64,000 bases of DNA, from positions 468,439 through 532,438 of the forward strand of contig NZ_RJQC01000002.1 in the NCBI RefSeq assembly GCF_003725415.1. Reading direction: 5' to 3'. This document shows positions 18,734 through 28,883 of this stretch, piece by piece. The DNA is from Absicoccus porci (GTDB taxonomy: Bacteria; Bacillota_I; Bacilli_A; Erysipelotrichales; Erysipelotrichaceae). The notes beneath the pieces were generated by a model, which saw only the letters and a list, made by a program, of their open reading frames with translations, was not told where the DNA came from and ran no database searches. Position numbers and translations under genes: made by a program. Within the stretch, counting starts at the first letter, position 1; every line of letters begins with the position of its first letter.

Positions 18734-19272
18734 AATGCTCGAGCTATTTTGCTTGGGCAGTTTTTTATATACGTTATATGAAATGGTTCAAGAATCTGAT
18801 TAAAGAAAGAAATCCCATCATGCTGATCAAAGTATTCATATTCCAATTCATAATCGATATGATTTGAATATATAGTTTTGTCGGCACATAATTGGCCGTG
18901 TTCAAAATCATAGGTTTGACGAACAGTAGAAAAAGTAGTAATTGGTGATAATTGCTCTTTATTAATTTGATATTCTTTGAACCAATTTAGAATTTCTGGA
19001 TCTGTTATAGATTGCATATTGGATCGATCAATATCTTTTTCTAATTCAATATGCGTAATTGCATCTTTTCGTATCTTTAATGTGAAAATATGTCGATCTC
19101 CAATCGTGCGTATACGAACAGCCCCTTTTTGATTTTTAATGGAATGATCTGGCGTATCAAAATACGTATTCGTTTGTTTCCATGGTTTTGTGAAATCATA
19201 TGAATGGATTATCTTTTCATATATATCTTGAGAAACTAAGATTTTCAATTCTCTTTCAATCGGTTCTTGCAT
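18730..19272 (-). CDS. CYTH-domain protein (YjbK-type)
   Basis: A 180-residue protein of the CYTH superfamily (adenylate cyclase CyaB / thiamine triphosphatase fold), acting on triphosphate-containing substrates or polyphosphate with divalent metal. The defining ExExK motif is present as ERELK close to the N-terminus, followed by RIRTIGDRHIFTLKIRK and a C-terminal ELEYEYF. In B. subtilis yjbK lies near nadF, and here the gene is divergent from nadK with a 54-bp gap. ATG 19272 is preferred over 19278 because GAGG is 8 nt upstream. Its last 4 nt overlap the convergent coiled-coil gene. Substrate unknown. Confidence 0.8.
   Translation of the reverse strand: MQEPIERELKILVSQDIYEKIIHSYDFTKPWKQTNTYFDTPDHSIKNQKGAVRIRTIGDRHIFTLKIRKDAITHIELEKDIDRSNMQSITDPEILNWFKEYQINKEQLSPITTFSTVRQTYDFEHGQLCADKTIYSNHIDYELEYEYFDQHDGISFFNQILEPFHITYIKNCPSKIARAF
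18736..18766 (+). terminator. Terminator of the coiled-coil gene, inside the CYTH gene
   Basis: TGCTCGAGC / GCTTGGGCA pair over 9 bp with two G-U pairs and a 6-nt loop, then six T. It begins 2 nt after the stop codon and lies within the 3' coding end of the convergent CYTH gene. Confidence 0.7.
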
Positions 19273-19326
19273 AATCATACCTCACTTGCATATGATACTA
19301 TTATAATACAAATAAGGAGTGATTGG

Positions 19327-20097
19327 ATGCGATTTGGAATTATAGACCGAGGGGATGTAAATTCTAAAGAAGTTTCAAAACGAATAAAAGATGCATGTAT
19401 CGAACATGAATGGGAATTTTCTATGCAAAATCCAGATTTGATCATTAGTGTAGGTGGAGATGGTACCATGTTACGTAGCATTCATGCGTATATCAATCAA
19501 TTGGATCAAATTTCATTTGTTGGTGTCCATACAGGTACATTAGGTTTCTTTACGGATTATACACAAAGTGAAATCAATTTATTTCTAAATGATTTATTTA
19601 CACGAAAACCAAAGATAGAAGCGTTTCCTATGTTGGAAATTGATCTTCCTGAAAAAGAGGAAAAGTTTTATGCATTTAATGAAGTTCGTATTGAAACCAT
19701 TGGGAAAACCCTCAGTTTAGATGTATATATAGATAATGAATTTTTTGAAAATACCACTGGTTCGGGTCTATGTATCAGTACGCAATTTGGTTCAACAGCT
19801 GTCAATCGAGCTTTAGCCGGTGCTGTGGTTGATTCTGGAATACAAGTTATGCAGTTATGTGAAATCATGCCAATAGCTCATAACAATCATCATTCATTAC
19901 GAAATCCATATATCATGCGACAAGATCGAAAAATTCGAATCAAAGGAGATTTCACATATGCGAAAGGATGTTATGATCATCTGACATATGATATCCATGA
20001 TACGAATGAACTCTATGTAAGAACATCCGAAAAAAAAGTACGATTCGCTAGATATCGCACTTATTCATATCTTCGTCGATTAAAGAATTTATATTAA
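19327..20097 (+). CDS. nadK: NAD kinase
   Basis: Phosphorylates NAD to NADP in the cytoplasm. 256 residues with the kinase signature SVGGDGTML, the NEVRIE segment, and GSGLCISTQFGSTAVNRALAGAV, a slightly altered form of the usual GDGLxxSTPTGSTAY nucleotide-binding loop. The frame is open upstream to 19267, but AAGGAG lies just before the ATG at 19327, where the family begins (MRFGIID). Its stop overlaps the convergent rodA by 4 nt. Confidence 0.92.
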   Translation: MRFGIIDRGDVNSKEVSKRIKDACIEHEWEFSMQNPDLIISVGGDGTMLRSIHAYINQLDQISFVGVHTGTLGFFTDYTQSEINLFLNDLFTRKPKIEAFPMLEIDLPEKEEKFYAFNEVRIETIGKTLSLDVYIDNEFFENTTGSGLCISTQFGSTAVNRALAGAVVDSGIQVMQLCEIMPIAHNNHHSLRNPYIMRQDRKIRIKGDFTYAKGCYDHLTYDIHDTNELYVRTSEKKVRFARYRTYSYLRRLKNLY

Positions 20098-21317
20098 ACG
20101 ACTTTTTTGTGACGATTCCATAAATGAATCGTCTTTTTAGTTGCTGGTGAAATATTCATGATGATCGCAAAGGAAATAAAATACGATAAGATACTACTTC
20201 CACCATAAGAAATCAAAGGCAAGGTAATTCCAGTAATAGGTAACAAACCAACAATCATACCAATATTTTGAAATTGTTGATATACCAACATCGCAATGAC
20301 ACCCACTACGATCAGACGATCTCTTCGATTATTGGTGTTATAAGCAATCTTACATAAATATAAATCCAATGTAGCACAGATGATCAAAATGAAGGTGGTA
20401 CCTAATAAACCAAAACATTGACCAATCGCTGCAAAAATGAAGTCTGTATGTGCTTCTGGAATAGAAATGATATTGGCCTGTAAACCATAACCAGTTAAAC
20501 CGGCACTACCCAATGACAACAAAGCTGTATATAACTGGTTGGAACTTCCTTGAATATAACTTTCCGGATTTAACCAAGATTCAATACGTTGTAGACGATA
20601 AGAGTCAAACACTGCATCTAACACATTTTGATGATAAAAATATAGGAAGAAGAATATAGCCACAACTGCTATGATTAATCCGATAATACCAATTACATAT
20701 CCTCTTCGAATGCCAGAACAAGCAATAATCACAAATATCGTAAAAGCAATGATGATGAATACACCGGTATCCGGTTGAATAAAAATTAAGATAAGCGGTG
20801 GTAATATAATTTTCAAAATGTCTCGAATCAAGTACCAATCTTCTTTTACCGTAGGATGTGGATATTTCTTTTGATGTTGATCAATGATTTCACAAACCAT
20901 GACAATTAATACGATCTTCATAAATTCACTGGGCTGGAAAGAACCAATCAATGGAATTTGAAACCAAGAAATCGCACCATTGATAGCTGGTGTCAATGGC
21001 AATGTAAATCCAAGTACAGTAGCTGTAATTCGTGAAAAGAATAAATAAATCAATGCATACATTAAATAACGATAGGCTTTATGAATGTATTTAAAAATTA
21101 CCGCATTTTGGAAGTTGGTTAAAATGAATATAGTAGCGAATCCAATCACATACCAGAAAATCTGTCGAATTAAGTAGCCCATACCGCTGCCATCACTAAT
21201 CAAATTGAAGGCATTATATAAGGCAAAACAACTTGTGGCCCATAGAACACATAAAATCGCAATGAAGCCAAAATCGATTTGATAAGTCTTATTTCGAAAA
21301 ACAAAAGTTTGTTTCAT
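20094..21317 (-). CDS. rodA: SEDS peptidoglycan polymerase RodA/FtsW family, RodA-like
   Basis: Polytopic membrane glycan polymerase that works with a class B PBP in cell-wall elongation. 407 residues with about ten membrane segments. Family features: the conserved WFQIPLIGSFQPSEFMKI loop (KPSE-like signature) and the C-terminal LPLISYGGSSILSYFISFAIIMNI. Length and early segments favour RodA over FtsW, but this is a judgement. GAGGAG precedes the ATG. It stands alone, convergent with nadK and divergent from mutS. Confidence 0.88.
   Translation of the reverse strand: MKQTFVFRNKTYQIDFGFIAILCVLWATSCFALYNAFNLISDGSGMGYLIRQIFWYVIGFATIFILTNFQNAVIFKYIHKAYRYLMYALIYLFFSRITATVLGFTLPLTPAINGAISWFQIPLIGSFQPSEFMKIVLIVMVCEIIDQHQKKYPHPTVKEDWYLIRDILKIILPPLILIFIQPDTGVFIIIAFTIFVIIACSGIRRGYVIGIIGLIIAVVAIFFFLYFYHQNVLDAVFDSYRLQRIESWLNPESYIQGSSNQLYTALLSLGSAGLTGYGLQANIISIPEAHTDFIFAAIGQCFGLLGTTFILIICATLDLYLCKIAYNTNNRRDRLIVVGVIAMLVYQQFQNIGMIVGLLPITGITLPLISYGGSSILSYFISFAIIMNISPATKKTIHLWNRHKKVV
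20111..20139 (+). terminator. Terminator of nadK, inside rodA
   Basis: GACGATTC / GAATCGTC, 8-bp perfect stem with 7-nt loop, followed by TTTTTA. It begins 13 nt after the nadK stop codon and lies entirely within the 3' coding end of convergent rodA. Confidence 0.75.
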
Positions 21318-21450
21318 TTACGTATCTCCTCAATCATTGTAAGTATCATTATAAAATAGCGTTTGATATAATTCAATAAAATGGCAGTGTGATCACCAAG
21401 CGTTTATCCATCACTTTCCAACACGTCATAAATGTATATATTAAAAATTT

Positions 21451-21466
21451 TGATATAATGGGAAAT
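21451..21466 (+). promoter_or_regulatory. Extended -10 promoter of mutS; leaderless start predicted
   Basis: TGA-TATAAT with the hexamer at 21454-21459 ends 7 nt before ATG 21467, leaving no room for a ribosome site. Confidence 0.6.
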
Positions 21467-23992
21467 ATGAAAGAAAATAAATATACACCAATGATTGAGC
21501 AATATCTCGAAGTGAAAGAAGCAAATCCCGATACGATCTTATTTTATCGTATTGGTGATTTCTATGAAATGTTCTTCGAAGATGCCAAAATTGCCAGTAG
21601 AGAATTAGATTTAGTATTAACTGGAAAAAATGCAGGAAAAGAAGAAAAAGTTCCTATGTGTGGAATTCCACATCATGCAGCCAGTTCTTATATTCAACGT
21701 TTGATCAAAAAAGGCTATAAAGTTTCTATTTGTGAACAATTGGAAGATCCTGCACAAGCAAAAGGAATCGTAAAAAGAGGAATTATTCGTACCATTACAC
21801 CAGGTACGTATATGGATGAAGCATTGGATGCCAAAGCCAGTAATTATCTAGCCTCCGTTGTTCTTTCCAGTTGGAATGTTTCTATTATTTATTGTGAATT
21901 ATCTACAGGCGAATTAAAATACCAAACCATTAGTCGTTCTTTGGTTGCTTTAGAACAAGCCCTCATGGAACAAAATGTCAGTGAAGTGGTTGTTGAAATG
22001 CGTATGGACAAACGTTGGTTAAATGCCTTAGATGAAATTGAATCTTTTATTGTTTCACGACAAAAGAAATCCAAATTACAAGAAGAAGATCAACGCTTAT
22101 TACCAAATGATGCTTCTACTTCCTTACAAGATAATTTAGCCCAACTGATGGCTTATTTAAAAGATACTCAGAAACAACACATTGAACATTTTATGCCCAT
22201 GGAATCCATGGATGCACAAAAAGTATTGGTCATGGACTATCAAACCAAAAATCATTTGGATCTAGTACATGGATCTAAAGGATTGAGTTTATGGTCATTC
22301 ATGGATCGTTGTCAAAGTGCGATGGGATCTCGCTTATTGCGAAATTGGATTGAAATGCCATTGATTGAAGCCAATCAAATTGCTAAGCGCCAACAAGCTA
22401 TAAAGATATTGAATAGTCATATGATGTTGCGTGATGACTTAAAAGAACAACTGGTATATATCTACGATATGGAACGATTGGCCAGTCGCATGGCCTATGG
22501 CAATGCTTCTGCAAGAGATGTACAACAACTAACAGTATCACTTGAACATGCACAGCCCATTTTGGAAATGGCACAAAATATTACATCCTATCCCGAATTT
22601 AAAACCGTGCCTACTTGTCAATCTCTATTTGAAAAATTAGATGGTGCCATTGTTGAAAATCCACCCATTTCCATGAAAGATGGCGGTATTTTTACAGATG
22701 GTTATAATGCAGAGTTGGATAAAGTTCGTGAAATTGCTCAAAAAGGAAAAGATTATATTTTAGATATTGAAGCAAAAGAACGAGAACGAACTGGTATCAA
22801 ATCTTTAAAAGTGGGTTATAATCGAGTCTTTGGTTATTATATCGAAGTAAGAAATGGCAATTTAGATGCCATTAAAGATGAATATGGCTATCATCCCAAA
22901 CAAACCTTAACGAATGCTACGCGGTTCATTACCCAAGAATTAAAAGAAAAAGAAGAACAAATTCTGCATGCCCAAGAAAATAAAGTGAAACTCGAACAAG
23001 AATTATTTAAAGAACTATTGAACTTTATCAAAGGATATTTGTTTGACTTACATGCTTGTGCCAAAGCGTTGGCAACCATCGATGTTCTAGTCGCACTATC
23101 CGATCTAGCGAGTTCCCAAGGATATATATGCCCTACTTTTCATCCTGAACCTTCCGTTCATATTGTGGAAGGCAAACATCCTATATTGGAAAATCATATG
23201 AAAAAGCAGAAATATGTTTCAAATAGTTGGGATATGGATGAAAATACCAATATCGAAATTATCACGGGTCCGAATATGGGTGGTAAATCCACCTATATGC
23301 GACAAAATGCATTATTGGTGATCATGGCACAAATGGGAAGTTTTATTCCTGCAAAAGAAGCCGAACTGCCTATATTTGATCGAATCTTTACGCGAATTGG
23401 TGCCAGTGATGATATATTAAGTGGAAAGTCTACCTTTATGACAGAAATGATGGAAGCCAATGTCGCCTTACAATATGCAACCAAACATTCTTTGATTTTA
23501 TTTGATGAAATTGGTCGAGGAACAGCTACCTATGATGGTATGGCCCTTGCACAAGCTATGTTGGAATACATTGATTCAGCAATTCAAGCTAAAACTTTAT
23601 TTTCAACGCACTATCATGAATTGACCGAGTTGGAGCAAGATCATAGTTCTATCAAAAATGTCCATGTGGATGTAAAAGAAAATAAACAAAATATTGAATT
23701 TCGATATCGAGTAATCGCTGGCAAAGCGGATAAAAGTTATGGAATCAATGTTGCTCGTTTGGCTCACCTTCCTAAAATTGTATTGGATCGTGCCAATCAA
23801 TTATTAAAAGAATACGAAGGTAAAAATGAATCTGGTGGCTATCAACCAAATTTATTTGTGATGGATGAAGTACAACCAGAAAAGAATGAATTAGTTTCTC
23901 ATCTACAAGAATTAGATATCGATTCCATGAGTCCAAGAGAAGCTTTAGATTGTTTATATGAATTAAAGAAAATTGCTAAAACAATTGAGTAG
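21467..23992 (+). CDS. mutS: DNA mismatch recognition protein MutS
   Basis: Binds mismatches and recruits MutL. 841 residues: the N-terminal mismatch reader has FYRIGDFYEMF (Phe-x-Glu wedge FYE), followed by connector, lever and clamp domains, and the ATPase with Walker A GPNMGGKSTYMRQ, DEIGRGTATYDG and STHYHEL. I place the start at 21467 (MKENKYTPMIEQYLEVK) because this is the family's usual N-terminus; the upstream codons cross the promoter. mutL starts 11 nt later, so the two form an operon continuing to miaA. Confidence 0.96.
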   Translation: MKENKYTPMIEQYLEVKEANPDTILFYRIGDFYEMFFEDAKIASRELDLVLTGKNAGKEEKVPMCGIPHHAASSYIQRLIKKGYKVSICEQLEDPAQAKGIVKRGIIRTITPGTYMDEALDAKASNYLASVVLSSWNVSIIYCELSTGELKYQTISRSLVALEQALMEQNVSEVVVEMRMDKRWLNALDEIESFIVSRQKKSKLQEEDQRLLPNDASTSLQDNLAQLMAYLKDTQKQHIEHFMPMESMDAQKVLVMDYQTKNHLDLVHGSKGLSLWSFMDRCQSAMGSRLLRNWIEMPLIEANQIAKRQQAIKILNSHMMLRDDLKEQLVYIYDMERLASRMAYGNASARDVQQLTVSLEHAQPILEMAQNITSYPEFKTVPTCQSLFEKLDGAIVENPPISMKDGGIFTDGYNAELDKVREIAQKGKDYILDIEAKERERTGIKSLKVGYNRVFGYYIEVRNGNLDAIKDEYGYHPKQTLTNATRFITQELKEKEEQILHAQENKVKLEQELFKELLNFIKGYLFDLHACAKALATIDVLVALSDLASSQGYICPTFHPEPSVHIVEGKHPILENHMKKQKYVSNSWDMDENTNIEIITGPNMGGKSTYMRQNALLVIMAQMGSFIPAKEAELPIFDRIFTRIGASDDILSGKSTFMTEMMEANVALQYATKHSLILFDEIGRGTATYDGMALAQAMLEYIDSAIQAKTLFSTHYHELTELEQDHSSIKNVHVDVKENKQNIEFRYRVIAGKADKSYGINVARLAHLPKIVLDRANQLLKEYEGKNESGGYQPNLFVMDEVQPEKNELVSHLQELDIDSMSPREALDCLYELKKIAKTIE

Positions 23993-24003
23993 AGGAGGAT
24001 TCT

Positions 24004-25785
24004 GTGTCTAAGATACATGTTTTAAGTGAACACTTAACAAATATGATTGCAGCCGGTGAAGTGGTCGATCGACCAGCTAATATCGTGAAAGAATGTGTGG
24101 AAAATTCTATGGATGCTCATGCGCATGTGATTGATGTGCAAGTTTATCAAGGAGGTATTGAACGCATCATTATTACCGATGATGGCGATGGAATGGACCA
24201 TGAAGATGCGAATTTAGCCTTTTATCGACATGCAACTTCAAAAATCCAAAGTGAAGATGATCTATTTAATATAGGTACGATGGGCTTTCGTGGTGAAGCT
24301 ATTCCTAGTATAGCTTCTGTTGCTCATGTAGATCTACAAACAAGTAATGGCCAAGAAGGTACGCATATCATATACGATTATGGAAAGAAAATAGAAGACG
24401 AAAAAATAGATTGTCCCAAAGGCTGTAAAATAGATGTATCTGGTTTGTTCATAAAAACACCCGCTCGTTTTAAACATTTGAAAAGTGTAAATTATGAATT
24501 TTCGATCATTGCGAATTTGATCAACCGATTGGCATTGAGTCATCCAGATATTCGCTTTACCTTGTCACATGATGATCATGTCGTATTTCAAACTACGGGT
24601 GATGGAAACCTAAAACAAATTCTTTATCAAATGTATGGTCGTGAAGTAGCTAAAAACGCCATACCATTTGATGCACATTCCGATGATTTTCATATTCATG
24701 GCTATGCCATACAACCAAAAATTACGCGGGCAACCAAGTATTTTATGTTTCTATCATTAAATTCACGATTGATTCGTTCCAACGCCATCCAAAAAGCCAT
24801 TTTGGATGCCTATGAAGATTTTTTACCAAAAAATCGATATCCAATTGTTGTCTTACAAATTGAATCGGATACACAATTGGTCGATGTGAATGTCCATCCG
24901 AATAAATGGGAAGTGCGATTATCCAAACAAGGGGAATTATTGACTTGTATCAAAGAAACATTGACAAAAATATTGCGGGAATCCCTACAAACCGTAGAAG
25001 TGAAAAAAATCAAAAAAACACCGGTGTATGAACAACCAGCTATTCAATTTCCTTATCCGGTCAAAGAAGAAAAGATGGAACCCATTCATGAAAATCGAAT
25101 CAAAGAAGATACGATCGTGAATAGTTTTACCGATTATGAACCACCAAAAGAAGAACCAATCTTACAAGTAGAAGAAGAACCAACCGATAGTGATCATGGA
25201 TATGGCTTCTTTGAACATCTTCAAATATTGGCACAACTACATGATTCCTATATTTTATGTTCCAATCCGGAAGGACTTGTGATAATCGATCAACATGCAG
25301 CCCAAGAACGATATCATTATGAACAAATCAAAGAAACATTAAAAGAACGATGTACACAAAAACAACCATTGATGGTACCACTTCGTGTAAATGTGACGCC
25401 AGATGTGATTTCACAAGTTGATGCGATCAATGAAAAAACCGACTTTTTTGGTCTACACTTCGAAGCATTTGGGGATGATCAAGTTATTATTCGTGAAATT
25501 CCACTATGGTTTCATGACGTAGATCAAGAAGCCTTTCTCAATGATTTATTGGATTATTTTATAAAAAATCAAGATGTAGATATGTTGGCATTACGACATA
25601 AAGTTTTAGCAACCATGGCTTGTCACAGTTCCATTCGTTTTAATCGACCATTATCAAGAGCAGAAATGCAACAAGTCATCGATGATCTAAAAAAATGTAA
25701 ACAACCATATCATTGTCCACATGGACGACCAACCGTTATAACCATGAGTGATGATGAATTACGTAAGGAGTTTGAACGTGGATAA
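24004..25785 (+). CDS. mutL: DNA mismatch repair protein MutL
   Basis: Mismatch-repair ATPase and nicking endonuclease. 593 residues: N-terminal GHKL ATPase (IAAGEVVDRPANIVKE, DDGDGM, GFRGEAIPSIASV), an acidic linker (about 335-400), and the C-terminal dimer domain with DQHA-AQ-E-RYHY-E (the metal-binding endonuclease motif), ACHSSIRFNRPLS and CPHGRPT. So this MutL should nick DNA itself, as expected in bacteria without MutH. GTG start at 24004 after AGGAGG. Its last codons overlap the start of miaA. Confidence 0.95.
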   Translation: MSKIHVLSEHLTNMIAAGEVVDRPANIVKECVENSMDAHAHVIDVQVYQGGIERIIITDDGDGMDHEDANLAFYRHATSKIQSEDDLFNIGTMGFRGEAIPSIASVAHVDLQTSNGQEGTHIIYDYGKKIEDEKIDCPKGCKIDVSGLFIKTPARFKHLKSVNYEFSIIANLINRLALSHPDIRFTLSHDDHVVFQTTGDGNLKQILYQMYGREVAKNAIPFDAHSDDFHIHGYAIQPKITRATKYFMFLSLNSRLIRSNAIQKAILDAYEDFLPKNRYPIVVLQIESDTQLVDVNVHPNKWEVRLSKQGELLTCIKETLTKILRESLQTVEVKKIKKTPVYEQPAIQFPYPVKEEKMEPIHENRIKEDTIVNSFTDYEPPKEEPILQVEEEPTDSDHGYGFFEHLQILAQLHDSYILCSNPEGLVIIDQHAAQERYHYEQIKETLKERCTQKQPLMVPLRVNVTPDVISQVDAINEKTDFFGLHFEAFGDDQVIIREIPLWFHDVDQEAFLNDLLDYFIKNQDVDMLALRHKVLATMACHSSIRFNRPLSRAEMQQVIDDLKKCKQPYHCPHGRPTVITMSDDELRKEFERG

Positions 25786-26680
25786 AGTTTTAGCAATCGT
25801 AGGACCTACCGGTATTGGAAAAACCAAACTATCGATTCAATGTGCCAAACGATGGCATGGACAAGTGATTTCAGCCGATAGTATGCAGGTTTATCAGAAA
25901 ATGGATATTGGGACCGCAAAAGTAACACCCAAAGAACAACAAGGCATTCCACATTATTTAGTCGATGCGCAATCCTATGATCAACCATATAACGTAAAGA
26001 TCTTTCAGGATAAATGTCGCCAAGCCATTGCGAATATTAAGCAAGCACATTGTTTACCCATTATTTGTGGTGGTACAGGCCTCTACTTAAAAGCAGCTTT
26101 ATACGATTATGTGTTTGAAGAAGAACAAGACGATCCCGTCTATACCAAGTATTTACACACTTTAACGAATGAAGAACTGGTCCAACAATTAAAACAAGTT
26201 GATCCAAAATCATTAGAAAAGATTCATCCGCATAATCGTAAGCGATTGATTCGTGCACTACAAATTTGTCACAGTGGCGAAACCAAATCCAGCCGTGAAG
26301 CCAAACAAGAACATGTACCATTATATGATGTCTATTTTTTAGGATTGGATATGGACCGAGAACAACTTCATCAACGAATCGATCAACGCGTTGATCAAAT
26401 GTTTGATGCTGGCCTGGTTAAAGAAGTAACAACTTTATTTTCAGATCCAAAAACATGGGAATATACGAGTTTTCAAGGCATCGGTTATAAAGAATTTCGT
26501 GCCTATTTTCAAAAGGAAATGACATTAGATCAAGTGAAAGAAAAAATCAAAACGGATTCACGTCGATATGCGAAACGACAATATACATGGTTTAAACATC
26601 AAATGGATGTGCATTGGTTTCAACCAGATGACCCAAAAATCATTCCACATGTAGAAGCATGGTTACAGGAAGGAAAATAA
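25778..26680 (+). CDS. miaA: tRNA dimethylallyltransferase
   Basis: Adds the dimethylallyl group to A37 of tRNAs reading U-starting codons. 300 residues with the P-loop GPTGIGKTKLSI (about 8-19), SADSMQVYQKMDIGTAK, the GGTGLYLKA segment and the C-terminal RRYAKRQYTWFK. The GTG start at 25778 overlaps the mutL end by 8 nt and has AAGGAG 8 nt upstream; the longer in-frame start at 25748 would lie deep in mutL. The mutS-mutL-miaA order is common. Confidence 0.94.
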   Translation: MDKVLAIVGPTGIGKTKLSIQCAKRWHGQVISADSMQVYQKMDIGTAKVTPKEQQGIPHYLVDAQSYDQPYNVKIFQDKCRQAIANIKQAHCLPIICGGTGLYLKAALYDYVFEEEQDDPVYTKYLHTLTNEELVQQLKQVDPKSLEKIHPHNRKRLIRALQICHSGETKSSREAKQEHVPLYDVYFLGLDMDREQLHQRIDQRVDQMFDAGLVKEVTTLFSDPKTWEYTSFQGIGYKEFRAYFQKEMTLDQVKEKIKTDSRRYAKRQYTWFKHQMDVHWFQPDDPKIIPHVEAWLQEGK

Positions 26681-26683
26681 TCT

Positions 26684-27589
26684 ATGAAAACAGTATTTAT
26701 TATTAATCCTCGAACAGATAGAAAAAAACAATATCGGCTGATGAAAGAAATCAAAATGCATTTTGCGGGTCAACGCATTATTATTGAAAAAACCATTCGG
26801 CCAGGATTCGCTACCTTTATTGCTAGAAAGTATGCTTTTCAAGCACAAAAGGAACCTATCCATATTTATGTTTGTGGTGGCGATGGAACCCTTCATGAAG
26901 TCATCAATGGTGTAGCCAATACACCCAATGTATATGTATCGATCATACCGATTGGCACAGGCAATGATTTTATTAAGAGTTTTGATGCATTATCTATTGA
27001 CGATTTTCTTCATTTAGAGAATTATAAAGATCCCATCCCAATGGATATTGATCTATTAAAAGTGAATGGAGAATATGCCATCAATACCATTTCTTTTGGT
27101 TTTGATGTACAAGTCGCAAAATATGCCAATCATATGAAAACCAAATTACCATTGAAAGGCATTGTTCCTTATTATATGGGGATGTTAGCTACATTGCTTC
27201 ATAATTCCGTACAAGAATATCGCTTGCAGATCGATGATCAAAGATTATCCCTTCAAGAATATATGTTTGTGGTATTTTGTAATGGTCGTTTTTATGGTGG
27301 TGGATATCAACCATGCCCGGATGCATTATTGAATGATGGATGGATTGATGTATGTTTGATCAAACCCGTTCCGAAAAAGATGATCATAGACATGGCGAAA
27401 ACGTATGAACAAGGAAAACATATCGAATATCCAGAATATGTATCGTTGTATCAAGCCAAAACCATTGGCATGAATACAGAAAACCAAAGTATATATGGAA
27501 ATTTAGATGGCGAAGTTCGAGAATTAAGAAATCCAACCATTGAAGTTGTCGAACAAGCATTACATTTATATCTACCCAATATAGAGTAG
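26684..27589 (+). CDS. Diacylglycerol kinase-family lipid kinase (YegS/DagK type)
   Basis: 301 residues of the DAGK catalytic fold, related to NAD kinase. Motifs: FIINPRTDRKK at the start, VCGGDGTLHEVINGVA (catalytic GGDGT), IPIGTGNDFIKS, and later NGRFYGGGYQPCPDALLNDGWIDVCLI. Such enzymes phosphorylate diacylglycerol, recycling it in phospholipid and lipoteichoic acid metabolism; the exact lipid cannot be told from sequence. It follows miaA by 3 nt and precedes the CNNM-type gene by 10 nt, so all five genes from mutS may be one transcript. Confidence 0.87.
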   Translation: MKTVFIINPRTDRKKQYRLMKEIKMHFAGQRIIIEKTIRPGFATFIARKYAFQAQKEPIHIYVCGGDGTLHEVINGVANTPNVYVSIIPIGTGNDFIKSFDALSIDDFLHLENYKDPIPMDIDLLKVNGEYAINTISFGFDVQVAKYANHMKTKLPLKGIVPYYMGMLATLLHNSVQEYRLQIDDQRLSLQEYMFVVFCNGRFYGGGYQPCPDALLNDGWIDVCLIKPVPKKMIIDMAKTYEQGKHIEYPEYVSLYQAKTIGMNTENQSIYGNLDGEVRELRNPTIEVVEQALHLYLPNIE

Positions 27590-27599
27590 GAGGCGTCAA

Positions 27600-28883
27600 A
27601 TGGATACAGAACTAACGAGCCAAGTTCTAATATTGATCGTGTTATTGTTGTTGTCGGCATTTTTCTCATCGGCTGAAACAGCTTTTGTTTCTTGCAGTCA
27701 AATTCATATGCGTACACTTGCTGATCAAGGCAATCATAATGCGAAAATGGTATTAAAAATTTTAGAAAATCAAACCAAGATGTTGAGTGCTATCTTGATT
27801 GGCAATAATCTAATCAATACGTTTGCAGCCAGTATTGCGACTACGATTGCGTACGCTTTTGGTGGTGCAGCTGTTGGTGTTGCCACATTTTTGATTACGT
27901 TATTGATCTTGATTTTTGGAGAAATTACCCCAAAGACATTAGCTACTCAACGGGCTGATGATCTCGCATTGATGTATGCCGACATCATTCGCATATTGAT
28001 GATTGTTTTCACACCTGTCATTCTTTTTATCAATGGTATTTGTGGTGTTTTATTAAGAGCCATGCATGTCGATACCGATGAAAATGCACCAATGATGACA
28101 GAAAAAGAATTGCGGACCATTGTGGATGTCAGTCATGAAGAAGGCGTAATTGAAACGGATGAAAAAGAATTGATCAATAATGTATTTGATTTTAGTGATG
28201 TAAAAGCCAAAGATGTTATGGTTCCACGTGTTCATGTCGTAATGGCTGATATACATAGTTCCTACAAAGATTTGCTATCCTTATTTCGTGAAGAAATGTT
28301 TACACGTATTCCTATCTATGAAGATTCTATTGACAATGTGATTGGTTTGGTCAATATGAAGGATTTATTGATGATTGAAGACCCAAAAAACTTTCATATT
28401 GAAATCATATTACGAAAAGCTTTTTTTACCTATGAAAATAAACTGGTTTCGGATTTATTGCTAGAAATGCGACAATCCACGATTAATTTGGCCATTGTAT
28501 TAGATGAATATGGCGAATTAGCCGGAATCATTACTTTGGAAGATATTATTGAAGAAATTGTTGGTGAAGTGCAAGATGAATATGATATGCATGAACAAGC
28601 CAATATTCGTCAAGTCGCTGCACGAGTTTATGATGTGAAAGGATATATAAGCCTACATGATTTGAATGATGCTCTTCATATTGAATTAGATAGTGAAAAT
28701 TATGATTCTATCGGAGGATTGGTCATTGATACATTGGGTCGATTACCAAAAGTCAATGATTATATTACATTGGATAATGGTATACGTATCCAAGTAATCA
28801 AATTAGAAAAAAATCGAATTGAAGAAGTGCGTATATCTTTACCAAAACGAAAAAATAGTAACGAGACAAATGAAAACTCGTAA
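27600..28883 (+). CDS. CNNM/CorC-family membrane protein with CBS pair
   Basis: 427 residues: N-terminal DUF21 membrane domain with three to four segments (about 1-140), a CBS pair (about 200-325; VMVPRVHVVMADIHSSYKDLL and IVLDEYGELAGIITLEDIIEEIVGE), and the C-terminal transporter-associated CorC_HlyC domain. Family members are linked to magnesium efflux or homeostasis, older annotations call them hemolysins. GGAGG precedes the ATG. The last codons, for Asn-Ser and stop, are part of the terminator stem shared with the convergent amidase. Confidence 0.88.
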   Translation: MDTELTSQVLILIVLLLLSAFFSSAETAFVSCSQIHMRTLADQGNHNAKMVLKILENQTKMLSAILIGNNLINTFAASIATTIAYAFGGAAVGVATFLITLLILIFGEITPKTLATQRADDLALMYADIIRILMIVFTPVILFINGICGVLLRAMHVDTDENAPMMTEKELRTIVDVSHEEGVIETDEKELINNVFDFSDVKAKDVMVPRVHVVMADIHSSYKDLLSLFREEMFTRIPIYEDSIDNVIGLVNMKDLLMIEDPKNFHIEIILRKAFFTYENKLVSDLLLEMRQSTINLAIVLDEYGELAGIITLEDIIEEIVGEVQDEYDMHEQANIRQVAARVYDVKGYISLHDLNDALHIELDSENYDSIGGLVIDTLGRLPKVNDYITLDNGIRIQVIKLEKNRIEEVRISLPKRKNSNETNENS

